From NCBI GenBank assembly GCA_013178095.1, contig JABLXK010000003.1, positions 358,769 to 422,768 on the forward strand: DNA of 64,000 nucleotides, read 5' to 3'. This stretch comes from Anaerolineae bacterium (lineage in GTDB: Bacteria > Chloroflexota > Anaerolineae > Anaerolineales > Anaerolineaceae). Below the pieces are notes generated by a model. That model was given only the letters and a program-made list of their open reading frames with translations, was not told where the DNA came from and ran no database searches. The position numbers and the translations under genes were made by a program. Shown here piece by piece: positions 18,501-27,429 of the stretch; within the stretch, counting starts at the first letter, position 1; every line of letters begins with the position of its first letter.

Positions 18501-19415
18501 CTATCCCTTCACGCTGCCCAGGGTCAGCCCGGAGATCATGTACTTGGACATGTACAGGAATAACAGCATCACCGGGACAGAGACGATCAGCGCGCCTGCG
18601 TTGTACTGGCCCCATTGCGATAAATACTGCCCGATCATGCGCTGCAGCCCCAGCGGCCAGGTCAGGATGGATTCCTGCGAACCCAGGATCACGCGCGCAA
18701 TCAGGTACTCGTTCCAGGCCTGGCTGAAATTGAACAGAAAAGCGATCGCCAGCGCCGGCGTGGAAAGCGGCAGGATGATTTTCCAGAAGGATTCCAGGCG
18801 CGTGCAGCCGTCGATCACCGCCGCCTCCTCCAGGTCAACCGGGATGGTATCGTAATATCCCTTCAGGATCCAAATACTGAAAGGCACCGACGTAACCGCA
18901 TAAGCAAACACCAGGCCGGTATACGTGCCGACCATCTTCAGGTTGATTGCCAGAATATACAGCGGCACCATCAACATGGCCGAGGGGATCATCTGCGTGG
19001 TCAGCAGATAGATCAACAGCGGCGTCCGTCCGCGGAATTTAAAGCGCGAGAAAGCGTATGCCGAAGTGGCCGCGATGATCACCCCCACGATGGAAGTGCC
19101 CACCGTGATGATCAGGCTGTTCCAGATCCATTGCAGCAGTCCCTGGTTGAACACCAGCCGGAAATTTTCCAGCGTGGCGTTGGCCGGGATGATTGATAGA
19201 TCTGTTGAAAGCAGGCGGTTTCCGGGCCGCAGCGATACCGAGAAGATGCGCAGCAGCGGATAAACCGACAGGACGCAATAGCCGATCAGGATCAAATGGA
19301 TGATCAATCGCTTGAATTTGCTGTCGCCGCGCGCGGCGTGGAAGAAAGATTCCTTCTTTACCTTGATTTCTTTTCGGTCCGCTTGTTTCACGGATGTCGG
19401 ATTGTTCTTGCTCAT
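18501..19415 (-). CDS. CUT1 sugar ABC transporter permease, MalG type
   Basis: 304 residues, six predicted membrane helices after a charged N-terminal tail. The EAA loop that docks the ATPase is visible as EEAAVIDGCTRLESFWKIILPLS. Inner-membrane half of a sugar importer together with the gene at 19412-20422. The ATG overlaps the upstream permease's stop by 4 bp (ATGA). No ATPase gene is linked; family members often share one MsiK/MalK-type ATPase encoded elsewhere. Confidence 0.92.
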   Translation of the reverse strand: MSKNNPTSVKQADRKEIKVKKESFFHAARGDSKFKRLIIHLILIGYCVLSVYPLLRIFSVSLRPGNRLLSTDLSIIPANATLENFRLVFNQGLLQWIWNSLIITVGTSIVGVIIAATSAYAFSRFKFRGRTPLLIYLLTTQMIPSAMLMVPLYILAINLKMVGTYTGLVFAYAVTSVPFSIWILKGYYDTIPVDLEEAAVIDGCTRLESFWKIILPLSTPALAIAFLFNFSQAWNEYLIARVILGSQESILTWPLGLQRMIGQYLSQWGQYNAGALIVSVPVMLLFLYMSKYMISGLTLGSVKG

Positions 19416-20422
19416 CTCACTTCCGCTCCTTCCACGGCTTTAGTGGTTTTCACGTAGAAAATGGAATACGCCAACAGAATAAAGAATATGACAAAAGCAA
19501 ACGCGGCCGCGAAGCCGTAACGGTTGTACTGGAACGCCGCCCGGAACAGGGCCGTCACCAGGATATCGCTGGTTTCCAGTTCGAACTGGTTGATGAAGAA
19601 AGATACATTAAAGGTGTTGAAAGTCCAAACCGTGCCCAGGATCACGGCCGGCGCCATGATCGGCTGCATCAGCGGCAGGGTGACGTTCCAAAAACTCTGC
19701 CATTTGCTAGCGCCGTCGATTTCGGCGGCATCGTAAAATTCGCCGGAAATGCTTTGCAGACCGCCCAGGAAGATCACAGTCATAAATGGAATACCCAGCC
19801 AGATATTTACCATGCACATGGCAATGAAGTTGGGCACCGGCGCGGTCAACCACGGAATCGGCGTCAGTCCGATCCGCTGTAATACCAGGTTAATCCAGCC
19901 GTATTCGAAGTTGAACTCGCCGCGCCAGGCCAGCACCGCCACAACCTGCGGCAGCGCCCAGGGGATAATGATCAGCATGCGGTAAAGGCCGCGCAATTTC
20001 ATCTCCCGGTTCAATAACAGCGCCAGGCACATTCCGCCCACCACATGGAAGATGATATTGACTGCCGTCCACAGAATGGTTCTGGCCAGCAGCGGGAAAA
20101 AGGTGACCTGTTTCAGCACCGGTTCGGTGAAAACCCGGATGTAATTTTTCAGACCGATAAAATCAAAATTAAAGAAGTGCTTGAGACTCATGTTGGTGAA
20201 TGACAGGCGTGCTTCCCAAAGCAGAGGGAACACCTGCAAGATCAGCAGACCGATGACGGCTGGTGAGATCAACATGATCACGATGGCGTTCTTCAGCTTG
20301 AGCCATCGCACGAAGATTAAATACAATAAACCTTCCAGTGCCGCTATGGCAGCCAGGACAATCAATACTGTCAGGATTACTTCTTTGAAGCTGTTCAGCA
20401 TGACTTCAGGATCGATTAACAT
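19412..20422 (-). CDS. CUT1 sugar ABC transporter permease, MalF type
   Basis: 336 residues. An extra N-terminal membrane helix (~residues 12-35) precedes the usual six, giving a MalF-like topology. EAA loop: YDAAEIDGASKWQSFWNVTLPLM. Ribosome site AGGAG, 9 bp before ATG. Partner of the downstream MalG-type permease and the upstream binding protein. The substrate is probably an oligosaccharide, but which one cannot be read. Confidence 0.92.
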   Translation of the reverse strand: MLIDPEVMLNSFKEVILTVLIVLAAIAALEGLLYLIFVRWLKLKNAIVIMLISPAVIGLLILQVFPLLWEARLSFTNMSLKHFFNFDFIGLKNYIRVFTEPVLKQVTFFPLLARTILWTAVNIIFHVVGGMCLALLLNREMKLRGLYRMLIIIPWALPQVVAVLAWRGEFNFEYGWINLVLQRIGLTPIPWLTAPVPNFIAMCMVNIWLGIPFMTVIFLGGLQSISGEFYDAAEIDGASKWQSFWNVTLPLMQPIMAPAVILGTVWTFNTFNVSFFINQFELETSDILVTALFRAAFQYNRYGFAAAFAFVIFFILLAYSIFYVKTTKAVEGAEVR

Positions 20423-20464
20423 GGCGGTTGTTCTCCTGAGAATTGCGGATCATTTCCTGAAAGA

Positions 20465-20486
20465 GGAACCGGTCGGCGCCGGTTCC
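20465..20486 (-). promoter_or_regulatory. Intercistronic hairpin between binding protein and permease genes
   Basis: The perfect 8-bp stem GGAACCGG / CCGGTTCC (20465-20472 with 20479-20486) has a 6-base loop. Only a few Ts follow on the minus strand, so it is better read as an RNA-stabilising or partial-termination element than as a full terminator. A similar hairpin sits at the same place in the second sugar operon (60280-60303). Confidence 0.6.
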
Positions 20487-20510
20487 CCTTCATTTATTCA
20501 GGTCAACAGG

Positions 20511-21734
20511 TTATTCGAGTTGCATGATGCAGGCTTCCGCGGCCGCTTGCATGGCTGCGGCTGCATCCTTCGCCGATTTTTCATCCGCCAGGACGGAGGT
20601 CATTTCAGGTTTCATCGCATCCCAGTTGCAGCGCATTTCAACAACGGTCGGCATCGGAACGCCATTGGCCATATCCGCTGATGAACCAGCCAGGATCGGA
20701 TCGGATGTGATGGCTTCGTTGCTCAACACAGACTTCAAGCCCGGCAGGCGGTTGAGAGTTTCCAGTTGCTTCAATTGATTGGCTTCATTGGTGGCAAATT
20801 CGATGAATTTGATCACCGCGGCTAATTTATCACCGGCAAGGTCTTTTGGCAGCATGAAATATTTGCCTGAAGTATAGGGTTTCGGGTATTCGCCCGTCGC
20901 CACCACTTTCGGCAGCGCTGCCGCGCCCAGGTTATCCCCTAACACCTCTTTGTATCCTCCCAGCGACCAGTCGCCGTTGATGATCATGGCCGCCTTGCCT
21001 TCCTTGAACAAGGTATCGGTCACGTCGTAATCGGCCGATGCCGGAACTACCTTATGTACGTATTTCAGGTCATACAGGAATTGCAGGGTGTTGACCATGG
21101 CATCGGTATTCAAAGTGGGGGTCAGGCCGTCTTCGGCGAAAACCGCTCCGCCGAAACCGCCCAGCCAGGGCACCAGCCAGAAGGGTTCGGTCATGTTGTA
21201 CGATAAACCGTACTGATCGCCCTTGGTCAGTTCTTTGGCCATCGCGATCATTTCGTCCGTGTCCGCCGGCGGCGTGGGAACCAGGCTCTTGTTGTAGAGC
21301 AGCATCAAGTGGTTGCCGCTGGAGATCGGCACAGCCCAGGTCTTGCCGTTCATTTCCACGCTTGGCACATATAACTTCATGTTGAAATAATCGTCAACAG
21401 GTTGGATGATCCCGGCTGTGACGAATGGACCGGCGTGGTCGCTGACTGTCCAAAGCAGGTCCGGGGCTGACCCCGCCAGGCTGGCGGTCTGGAAGTCCTC
21501 CCGCAGTACTTCGGTGTCTTTCTGCACCACGTCGAATGTGATGTTGGGATATTCGGCTGTGAAGGCATCTGTCAATGATTTAACGAACTGCAGCGCAAAA
21601 TCGGATTCACCTTCCTGCGTCCATAACGTCAGTGCGACGTCTCCTGTCGGAACTTTGGTCTCGGTCTTACAGGCTGTAACCGAAAAAACCATCACGGACA
21701 CAAGCAAAATCAGACTCAACACTTTCTTAAACAT
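20511..21734 (-). CDS. Extracellular sugar-binding lipoprotein of a CUT1 ABC transporter
   Basis: 407 residues. Lipoprotein signal peptide with SVTAC lipobox (Cys near 22). The mature part has family-1 solute-binding motifs: VALTLWTQEGES, the APDLLW segment, and GKAAMIINGDWSLGG. It captures the sugar outside the membrane and delivers it to the two permeases downstream. First gene of the operon, transcribed from the promoter at 21999-21972. The hairpin behind it probably keeps its mRNA level above that of the permeases. Confidence 0.93.
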   Translation of the reverse strand: MFKKVLSLILLVSVMVFSVTACKTETKVPTGDVALTLWTQEGESDFALQFVKSLTDAFTAEYPNITFDVVQKDTEVLREDFQTASLAGSAPDLLWTVSDHAGPFVTAGIIQPVDDYFNMKLYVPSVEMNGKTWAVPISSGNHLMLLYNKSLVPTPPADTDEMIAMAKELTKGDQYGLSYNMTEPFWLVPWLGGFGGAVFAEDGLTPTLNTDAMVNTLQFLYDLKYVHKVVPASADYDVTDTLFKEGKAAMIINGDWSLGGYKEVLGDNLGAAALPKVVATGEYPKPYTSGKYFMLPKDLAGDKLAAVIKFIEFATNEANQLKQLETLNRLPGLKSVLSNEAITSDPILAGSSADMANGVPMPTVVEMRCNWDAMKPEMTSVLADEKSAKDAAAAMQAAAEACIMQLE

Positions 21735-21971
21735 ATAGATCCTCCATATTTAAATCGAATTTTTGGGGTATTGATTTACAGGATGTTTCGCTCTACGCCA
21801 CCTCCTTATTTTTTGATGCTTAATTTGCAAACAAAAATAATCGCAGCGAAGAAGTTGAGATGTCCGCCCAGAATGAACCAATTGCATTAACGCGTTTTTT
21901 CCATAGCGCGCCTCATGGCAATTCCAAACGCTTGATTAATTGGTTTGAAACTGCCTGCGTTTGTACAATTT

Positions 21972-21999
21972 AGTATACTCATTAAAACTTTTTTTTCAA
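21972..21999 (-). promoter_or_regulatory. Promoter of the first sugar ABC operon
   Basis: Minus strand: TTGAAA (21999-21994), a 16-bp A-rich spacer, TATACT (21977-21972). The predicted transcript has a leader of about 230 bases before the binding protein ATG. Confidence 0.75.
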
Positions 22000-22015
22000 T
22001 CGAAAACGCTTTCAA
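22000..22015. promoter_or_regulatory. LacI-family operator next to the -35 box
   Basis: TTGAAAGCGTTTTCGA (minus strand) matches the LacI/CcpA-type consensus TGWAARCGYTWNCW at all but the last position. It directly abuts the -35 hexamer, a position suited to repression. Its core resembles the operators near the LacI gene at 62.8 kb, so that repressor or a relative could act here. Confidence 0.6.
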
Positions 22016-22143
22016 TGATATGATCTTCGTACTGTTTTTCCGGGAATTTTTCCATTGCCCTTTCTCCGCTTCCCGGCCGCTTTTGGCGAATTCCACGCCT
22101 GAAAATCGGATGCAATAAATTTTCAAACAGGTATACTGTGACC

Positions 22144-23208
22144 ATGCAAAACTTACCTCCCCTTGCCACCATGTATCGGGCGTTCACCCGGCGCGATGCT
22201 TCTTTTGAAGGTGTTTTCTATGTGGGCGTAAAAACCACCGGCATCTTCTGCCGCCCCACCTGCCCCGCCAGAAAACCCAATCCGGAAAACGTCGAGTATT
22301 TTTCGTCTGCCAACGACGCCTTGTATGCCGGCTACCGCCCCTGTTCCCGCTGCAAGCCGCTGGATCGAGAAAATCACAAACCCGAAATGCTCTCCCGCCT
22401 GGTTGAAGCCATCGAGCAATCGCCCGAACACCGCGTCAGCGAAAAGGATTTAAAGCGCATGCACATCGATCCTTCCACCGCCCGCCGCCAGTTCAAAAAA
22501 TATTACGGCATGACCTTCCAGGCTTACCAGCGCGCCCGCCGTATGGGCAGCGCCCTGCACGAGATCCGCGCCGGCCAGCCGGTCATCGACGCGCAAATCG
22601 AAGGAGGCTTCACTTCCGCCAGCGGCTTCTGGCAGTCATTCAGGCAGGTATTCGGAACCGCCCCCAGCCGCGCCGCCCAGGTTGAATGCCTGCTGGCGCG
22701 CTGGATCGACACGCCCCTGGGTGCCATGCTGGCGATTGCTGACAACGCCGGTTTGTACCTGCTGGAATTCGTCGATCGCCGCGCCCTGGAAAGGGAAATC
22801 CTGCAATTGCGCAAACGCACCGGTGCTTATGTCGTGCCGGGTGATAATCCCGTTCTGTCGGCCGCCGCCAAAGCGCTGCAGGATTATTTCAATGGATCGA
22901 GCGCTGTTTTTGACCTGCCATTGGTGCTGGTCGGATCGGATTTCGAAAAATCGGTCTGGGCGCTGCTGCAAACCATCCCTCCCGGTGAAACCCGTTCTTA
23001 TTCCTGGATGGCTGAGCAGTTGGGCAGGCCGCAGGCCGCCCGCGCCATCGGCCAGGCTAACGGCCACAACCACCTGGCGCTCATCGTTCCCTGCCACCGC
23101 GTCATCCGCGCCGATGGCAGCCTGTGCGGCTACGGCGGCGGCCTCTGGCGCAAGCGCTGGCTGCTGGAACACGAAATTCGGCACTTTGTATCATCCGTCC
23201 AGATATAA
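22144..23208 (+). CDS. ada: Bifunctional Ada: DNA-repair methyltransferase and transcriptional activator
   Basis: About 354 residues, normal for E. coli-type Ada. In order: N-terminal zinc domain with C36, C40, C67 and C70 (FCRPTC... CSRC) that accepts methyl groups from phosphotriesters; AraC-type HTH (~90-175); C-terminal O6-alkylguanine methyltransferase with the active-site PCHRV (Cys near 317). Methylated Ada typically activates its own gene. The start is ATG 22144 or the GTG two codons earlier; no ribosome site is visible. The TATACT at 22132-22137 predicts a transcript beginning at about the start codon, so it may be leaderless. A strong terminator follows. Confidence 0.95.
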   Translation: MQNLPPLATMYRAFTRRDASFEGVFYVGVKTTGIFCRPTCPARKPNPENVEYFSSANDALYAGYRPCSRCKPLDRENHKPEMLSRLVEAIEQSPEHRVSEKDLKRMHIDPSTARRQFKKYYGMTFQAYQRARRMGSALHEIRAGQPVIDAQIEGGFTSASGFWQSFRQVFGTAPSRAAQVECLLARWIDTPLGAMLAIADNAGLYLLEFVDRRALEREILQLRKRTGAYVVPGDNPVLSAAAKALQDYFNGSSAVFDLPLVLVGSDFEKSVWALLQTIPPGETRSYSWMAEQLGRPQAARAIGQANGHNHLALIVPCHRVIRADGSLCGYGGGLWRKRWLLEHEIRHFVSSVQI

Positions 23209-23225
23209 ATAAAAAGGCCGTTGAA

Positions 23226-23260
23226 ATCCATTGGCATAGCCCAATGGATTTTTATTTTTT
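23226..23260 (+). terminator. Terminator after ada
   Basis: The perfect 9-bp stem ATCCATTGG / CCAATGGAT (23226-23234 with 23241-23249) is followed by TTTTTATTTTTT. Confidence 0.92.
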
Positions 23261-23294
23261 GTATATACCTCTTTGCGGGATTCTTTAACTATAA

Positions 23295-23323
23295 TTGACT
23301 TGAAAGATCATTAAACTTTTAGT
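23295..23323 (+). promoter_or_regulatory. Probable gnd promoter
   Basis: TTGACT (23295-23300), a 17-bp spacer and TTTAGT (23318-23323), about 55 bp before the gnd start. The -10 match is only partial. Confidence 0.45.
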
Positions 23324-23378
23324 AGTAATTAATATGAATGATTTGCGTCAAATTAAAAACCTGCAAGGAGACAAGTTA

Positions 23379-24833
23379 ATGAAAAAGGCAGATATTGGTT
23401 TGATCGGCCTGGCAGTTATGGGCCAGAACCTGGTTCTGAACATGATCGACCACGGCTTTACTGTTGCCGTATTCAACCGCACCGTTTCAAAAGTCGACGA
23501 ATTCGTGCAAGCCTCCGGGCATAACCCAAATCTGCTCGGCGCTCAATCGCTCGAAGAGTTCGTGGCTTTCCTGGAAAAACCGCGCCGGGTCATGCTGATG
23601 GTCAAGGCCGGCGCTCCGGTGGACGAATTCATCGAGCACCTGCTGCCGCTGCTGGAATCCGGCGACATCATCATCGACGGCGGCAATTCCAATTATGAAG
23701 ATACCATCCGCCGCACGGCAACCGTCGAATCCAAAGGGCTGTATTACATCGGCGCGGGCGTCTCCGGCGGCGAGGAGGGCGCGCGCTTCGGGCCCTCCAT
23801 CATGCCCGGCGGCTCTCCGGCTGCCTGGCCCTCGGTCAAACCCATTTTTCAAAGCATCGCCGCCAAGGTCGGCGACGGGCAGACCCCCTGCTGCGATTGG
23901 GTTGGTGAAAACGGCGCCGGCCATTACGTCAAGATGGTGCACAACGGCATCGAATACGGTGACATGCAGTTGATCGGAGAAGCCTACCACATCATGAAAG
24001 AAGGTCTCGGCATGCATGCCGATGAGATCCACCAAACCTTTACCGAGTGGAATAAGGGCAAGCTGGATTCGTATCTGATCCAGATCAGCGCGGATATTTT
24101 CGCTTTCAAAGATACGGATGGAAAACCGCTGGTGGATAAGATCCTCGATACCGTCGGCCAAAAAGGCACCGGCAAGTGGACCGGGATCTCCGCCCTGGAA
24201 CTGGGCATCCCGCTTTCCTTGATCGTCGAAGCCGTGTTGAGCCGTGGATTATCCGCCCTGAAGGAAGAGCGCGTGAATGCCTCGCAGGTGCTGAAAGGCC
24301 CGCAGCCGCTCATCCCCGGCGATAAAAACGCGCTGCTGAACGACCTGCACGACGCGCTGTATGCTTCCAAGATCATTTCCTATACGCAAGGTTACATGCT
24401 CATGCGCGCCGCCGCGGAGGAATACCATTGGAATCTTAACTATGGCGGTGTGGCGCTCATGTGGCGCGGCGGCTGTATCATACGTTCGGCCTTCCTGGGG
24501 AAAATCAAGCAAGCCTTCGATAAGGATCCCGGTCTGCGCAACTTGCTGCTGGATCCCTACTTCAAAACGGAAGTGGAAAATGCCCAGGGCGCCTGGCGGC
24601 GCGTGATTTCAGCCGCGGTGCAAAGCGGCATTCCCCTGCCCGCCATGTCCAGCGCCCTGTCTTTCTACGATGCCTACCGGCGCGCCTGGCTGCCGGCCAA
24701 CCTGCTGCAGGCCCAGCGCGATTATTTCGGCGCGCACACCTACGAACGCCTCGACCAGCCCCGCGGCCAGTTCTTCCACACCAACTGGACCGGGCGCGGC
24801 GGCGACATTACTTCCAACGCGTACAATGCCTGA
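23379..24833 (+). CDS. gnd: 6-phosphogluconate dehydrogenase (decarboxylating)
   Basis: 484 residues from ATG 23379, chosen because AAGGAG lies 8 bp upstream; an in-frame ATG at 23334 lacks a site. It oxidises 6-phosphogluconate to ribulose-5-phosphate with NADP+ or NAD+ in the oxidative pentose phosphate pathway. Seen: Rossmann motif GLAVMGQNL, IIDGGNSNYEDT, the substrate loop GVSGGEEGARFGPSIMPGG, catalytic KMVHNGIEYGD, and a C-terminal NWTGRGG tail. The long form (~470-480 residues) is the usual homodimeric type. Confidence 0.97.
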   Translation: MKKADIGLIGLAVMGQNLVLNMIDHGFTVAVFNRTVSKVDEFVQASGHNPNLLGAQSLEEFVAFLEKPRRVMLMVKAGAPVDEFIEHLLPLLESGDIIIDGGNSNYEDTIRRTATVESKGLYYIGAGVSGGEEGARFGPSIMPGGSPAAWPSVKPIFQSIAAKVGDGQTPCCDWVGENGAGHYVKMVHNGIEYGDMQLIGEAYHIMKEGLGMHADEIHQTFTEWNKGKLDSYLIQISADIFAFKDTDGKPLVDKILDTVGQKGTGKWTGISALELGIPLSLIVEAVLSRGLSALKEERVNASQVLKGPQPLIPGDKNALLNDLHDALYASKIISYTQGYMLMRAAAEEYHWNLNYGGVALMWRGGCIIRSAFLGKIKQAFDKDPGLRNLLLDPYFKTEVENAQGAWRRVISAAVQSGIPLPAMSSALSFYDAYRRAWLPANLLQAQRDYFGAHTYERLDQPRGQFFHTNWTGRGGDITSNAYNA

Positions 24834-24858
24834 AATATTTGGACTGGATGGTTAGCAA

Positions 24859-24888
24859 AACGCCGCTTCCCTCTGGGGAAGCGGCGTT
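24859..24888 (+). terminator. Terminator-like hairpin after gnd
   Basis: AACGCCGCTTCC / GGAAGCGGCGTT, a 12-bp GC-rich stem (24859-24870 with 24877-24888) 25 bp past the gnd stop. It lacks a clear T run on either strand, so termination may be only partial. Confidence 0.55.
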
Positions 24889-24974
24889 AGTATTTATGAA
24901 GGTGATCTGACGCAAGTGAACCGGCTGCCCGTTCAGTTTTGGTTTTCATTGAGGGCAGCCGGCTATTGGATTGA

Positions 24975-26495
24975 TCAGTTCAACGGTTTCAGATACCCGC
25001 CCCCCTTCAGGGTGTAAATCTTCCCTTTCAGGTAAATATTGGCGTTCGAGTTGTAATAAACGGTGTATCCGTTGCCGGTGATGTTGGTCACGGAGTTGCC
25101 GGAAATGCCGTCCGCGTCGCTTAATTTGGTCAGGTAAGAATTGCCGGTCACGTTCCAGCTGCTGCTGGCGTCCAGGGTCAGGTTGGCGTTGTAGGCTGTG
25201 TACTCTGAGTTGATCATCCCGTCGAAGGTCGCTCCGTCCATTAATTCGAGTGATACTTTGCTGGCGTTATCCACCACTACCTTGCCCGCCAGGTTGCTTC
25301 CTTCCGCCCGCACGGTCAGCTCGCCGCCTTCGCCTTCCTCGCCGGCTTGCGCCCGGATCAAAATTCCCGATTTGGCGCTGACCTCAACCTTGCTGAGTTC
25401 AACCGTTCCCGCCGCGCCGCTATCGGCGATCAGGGCGCCGTTGCTGCCGCTGTTGCTCAAAGAACCGCCGCTCATTGTGAACGCTGCGCCGCTATCTTCG
25501 TTATCCGCTTGCTGAAAGAAAGAAACCGCCGGCTGGTCCTCCGCGCTGGTGGAGAGATCGCTGTCGACCGCGTTAACCGTGCTGGTTCCTTCAATGGCAA
25601 TTGCCGGTGAGGCGCTGGCGGCCACGCTCGAATTGCTGATGCTCACGTCGCCGCTGGCAGTTGCGCTGATTCCGGCTGAGTTGGCGCCGCTGGTGCTGGC
25701 CGAACTGCCGTCTATCGTGATCGCCGCGTTCCCATGATCGGTGGCGATCGCGCTTGAATTCTCTCCGCTCGTTATCAGGGTGGCATTGCTCACGGTCATG
25801 CTGGCTTCAAGCGCAGCCATCAGCGCGGGGGCGTTATCGCCGCTGGTTTCGATTGTGGTATCCAGCACGGTTCCATAGGTCTCGCCGCCCCGCACGTAAA
25901 CGCCGGCAGCTCCGGCGCCGCTGGTCTTTACCGTGCTGTAAAGCACCTTCAATGTACTCTTGTCGGTTCCCAGGATGGCGGCGTTCTGGCCGAACAGGGA
26001 GCTGTTTTCCAGCGAGGTGCTATCGCCGCTCTTGGTCACGTTGGCATACCCAACCGTCAGCGTGCCGCCGTTGGTCACCAGGGCCGCCGAGAGATTTGCT
26101 TCCGCCGCGTCAATATCCTCGTGCGTCTTGTTGTAGGTTTTATTGCCGATTTCGACAACTGCCGCGATTTCCTGCTCCGGTTTTTGGCTGGCGGCTTCTT
26201 CCGGTTCGGCTGCTTGAGGGGCTGCGGTCGCTTCTGCCGTGGCGGCAACTTCAACTGCTGAGGTTGCGGCTGCGGTTGGCGTCGCTTCAACAACCGGCGC
26301 TTCGGCCCCGGCTGCCTTCTCATTCATCGGCGGCCTCCCTTCAGGCATATCCGCCGGAGGTGTTCCCTGCGGCGCTCCCTCCGGACGCGCCGGCATATCC
26401 GCTGATCCGGCCGGTGCGCTGCCCGTGCCGCAGGCGCTCAACGTAACCGCCAGAATCAGGAGCGCTGCAACAAAAGGTATCTGAAGTCTACTCAT
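24975..26495 (-). CDS. Repetitive lipoprotein, probable parallel beta-helix
   Basis: About 506 residues from ATG 26495 (GGAG 9 bp upstream). A lipoprotein signal with TLSACG lipobox is followed by a long Pro/Ala/Glu/Met-rich linker (~residues 25-110). From ~115 the sequence is a run of short Ser/Thr/Ala/Gly-rich rungs such as TTIETSGDNAPALMAAL, SNATLITSGENSSAIA and SSVAASASPAIAIEG, repeating about every 22-25 residues, as expected of a right-handed beta-helix. The last ~90 residues (MDGATFDGMI... YLKPLN) form a different end cap. A surface adhesin or glycan-binding role is inferred. No catalytic motif is seen. Confidence 0.75.
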   Translation of the reverse strand: MSRLQIPFVAALLILAVTLSACGTGSAPAGSADMPARPEGAPQGTPPADMPEGRPPMNEKAAGAEAPVVEATPTAAATSAVEVAATAEATAAPQAAEPEEAASQKPEQEIAAVVEIGNKTYNKTHEDIDAAEANLSAALVTNGGTLTVGYANVTKSGDSTSLENSSLFGQNAAILGTDKSTLKVLYSTVKTSGAGAAGVYVRGGETYGTVLDTTIETSGDNAPALMAALEASMTVSNATLITSGENSSAIATDHGNAAITIDGSSASTSGANSAGISATASGDVSISNSSVAASASPAIAIEGTSTVNAVDSDLSTSAEDQPAVSFFQQADNEDSGAAFTMSGGSLSNSGSNGALIADSGAAGTVELSKVEVSAKSGILIRAQAGEEGEGGELTVRAEGSNLAGKVVVDNASKVSLELMDGATFDGMINSEYTAYNANLTLDASSSWNVTGNSYLTKLSDADGISGNSVTNITGNGYTVYYNSNANIYLKGKIYTLKGGGYLKPLN

Positions 26496-26660
26496 GATTT
26501 TTTCTCCAAACTGCACATCTGCTTCATTTTTCCAGAAAACAGCTATAGTTTAAATGATGTCACCCCGGAAAAAATAACAATCCATTTATATCATCATCTC
26601 TTTTTCCAGCATCGGTCTGGAGAACGAAAACCAGTAAAATCCCCGTAAAAATTTTATCAG

Positions 26661-26684
26661 AAAAAAGCCGGATTTTCTCCGGCT
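26661..26684 (-). terminator. Terminator after the creatininase-family gene
   Basis: Stem AGCCGGA / TCCGGCT (26666-26672 with 26678-26684), 5-base loop, then six Ts on the minus strand, directly after the stop codon at 26690. Confidence 0.88.
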
Positions 26685-26689
26685 CTTGG

Positions 26690-27409
26690 TTACTTCTCCC
26701 CGATCATTTCGTTGATCTTCTTGATCCCGTTCGGGATGATCGCTTCCACCAGCTTCTGCCCGTATTCACGGGAAGCCCGCCGCGGGTAGCGCTTGCGGAT
26801 ATATTCCGGAATGCCCGGCATGGGCAGTTCAATCGTCTCCGGCGCGTTCGCCATGTCCACCGTTTCGGGGTAGTAATAGAGCATCATAGAAGTCTCCCAC
26901 TCCGCGGCGTGGTCGCTGGCGTATGGCCAGGTCAGGCTGACGTCGCCCAGGTCTTCGATGTATTCCTCGCAAAATTGCGGCGGCGCCATAAAATATCCCT
27001 GGATTTCTTTCACCTGGTTGATGCCGGCCATGATGGCGGTGTAATGCTCATTTTCGAAATGCCCGCTCATCAGGATGGCTTTTTTAAAGCCCATCTTGGC
27101 ATACCCGCGCAGCAGTTCCGCGATCAGGTTCGCCAGTGTTTCTTCCGAGATGGTGTCCACCGTGCCGAAATAACCTTCTTCCGGCTTCAGGTTGCGGCTG
27201 ATGCCGCAAGCCAGCGTGGGCGCCACCACCACGCCCGTCCCGCTGGAAATATCTTCACACACCTTTTCGGTGATCAAGGTATCCACGCCCAGCGGCAGGT
27301 GGCTGGTATGCCATTCGATCGTGCCGATCGGGATCAGGATCAAGGGCTTTTCTGCCGCGATCGCTTTCACTTCATTGATGCGTAATTCTGTCAGTCGTTT
27401 GGGGCTCAT
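26690..27409 (-). CDS. Creatininase-family amidohydrolase
   Basis: About 239 residues. The metal site of the family is complete: GTIEWH, then SHLPLGVDT, SGHFENEH (Gly-His-x-x-Asn) and DHAAEWETS (His-Ala-x-x-Glu). Relatives hydrolyse creatinine, open cyclic amides, or deformylate in riboflavin/F420 and mycofactocin pathways, so the substrate is open. ATG 27409 is preferred because AAAGG lies 6 bp upstream; ATG 27415 immediately abuts that site. It lies 20 bp after the Na/Pi transporter gene on the same strand, so the two are probably co-transcribed, ending at the terminator at 26661-26684. Confidence 0.88.
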   Translation of the reverse strand: MSPKRLTELRINEVKAIAAEKPLILIPIGTIEWHTSHLPLGVDTLITEKVCEDISSGTGVVVAPTLACGISRNLKPEEGYFGTVDTISEETLANLIAELLRGYAKMGFKKAILMSGHFENEHYTAIMAGINQVKEIQGYFMAPPQFCEEYIEDLGDVSLTWPYASDHAAEWETSMMLYYYPETVDMANAPETIELPMPGIPEYIRKRYPRRASREYGQKLVEAIIPNGIKKINEMIGEK

Positions 27410-27429
27410 TGTCATCCTTTACAATTGGT

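Larger units (their letters stand above)
21735..22143. other. Divergent regulatory spacer between sugar operon and ada
   Basis: This holds the sugar operon promoter (21972-21999), a LacI-type operator (22000-22015) and, for ada on the plus strand, a TATACT at 22132-22137 directly before the start codon. No gene is seen in it. Confidence 0.6.
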
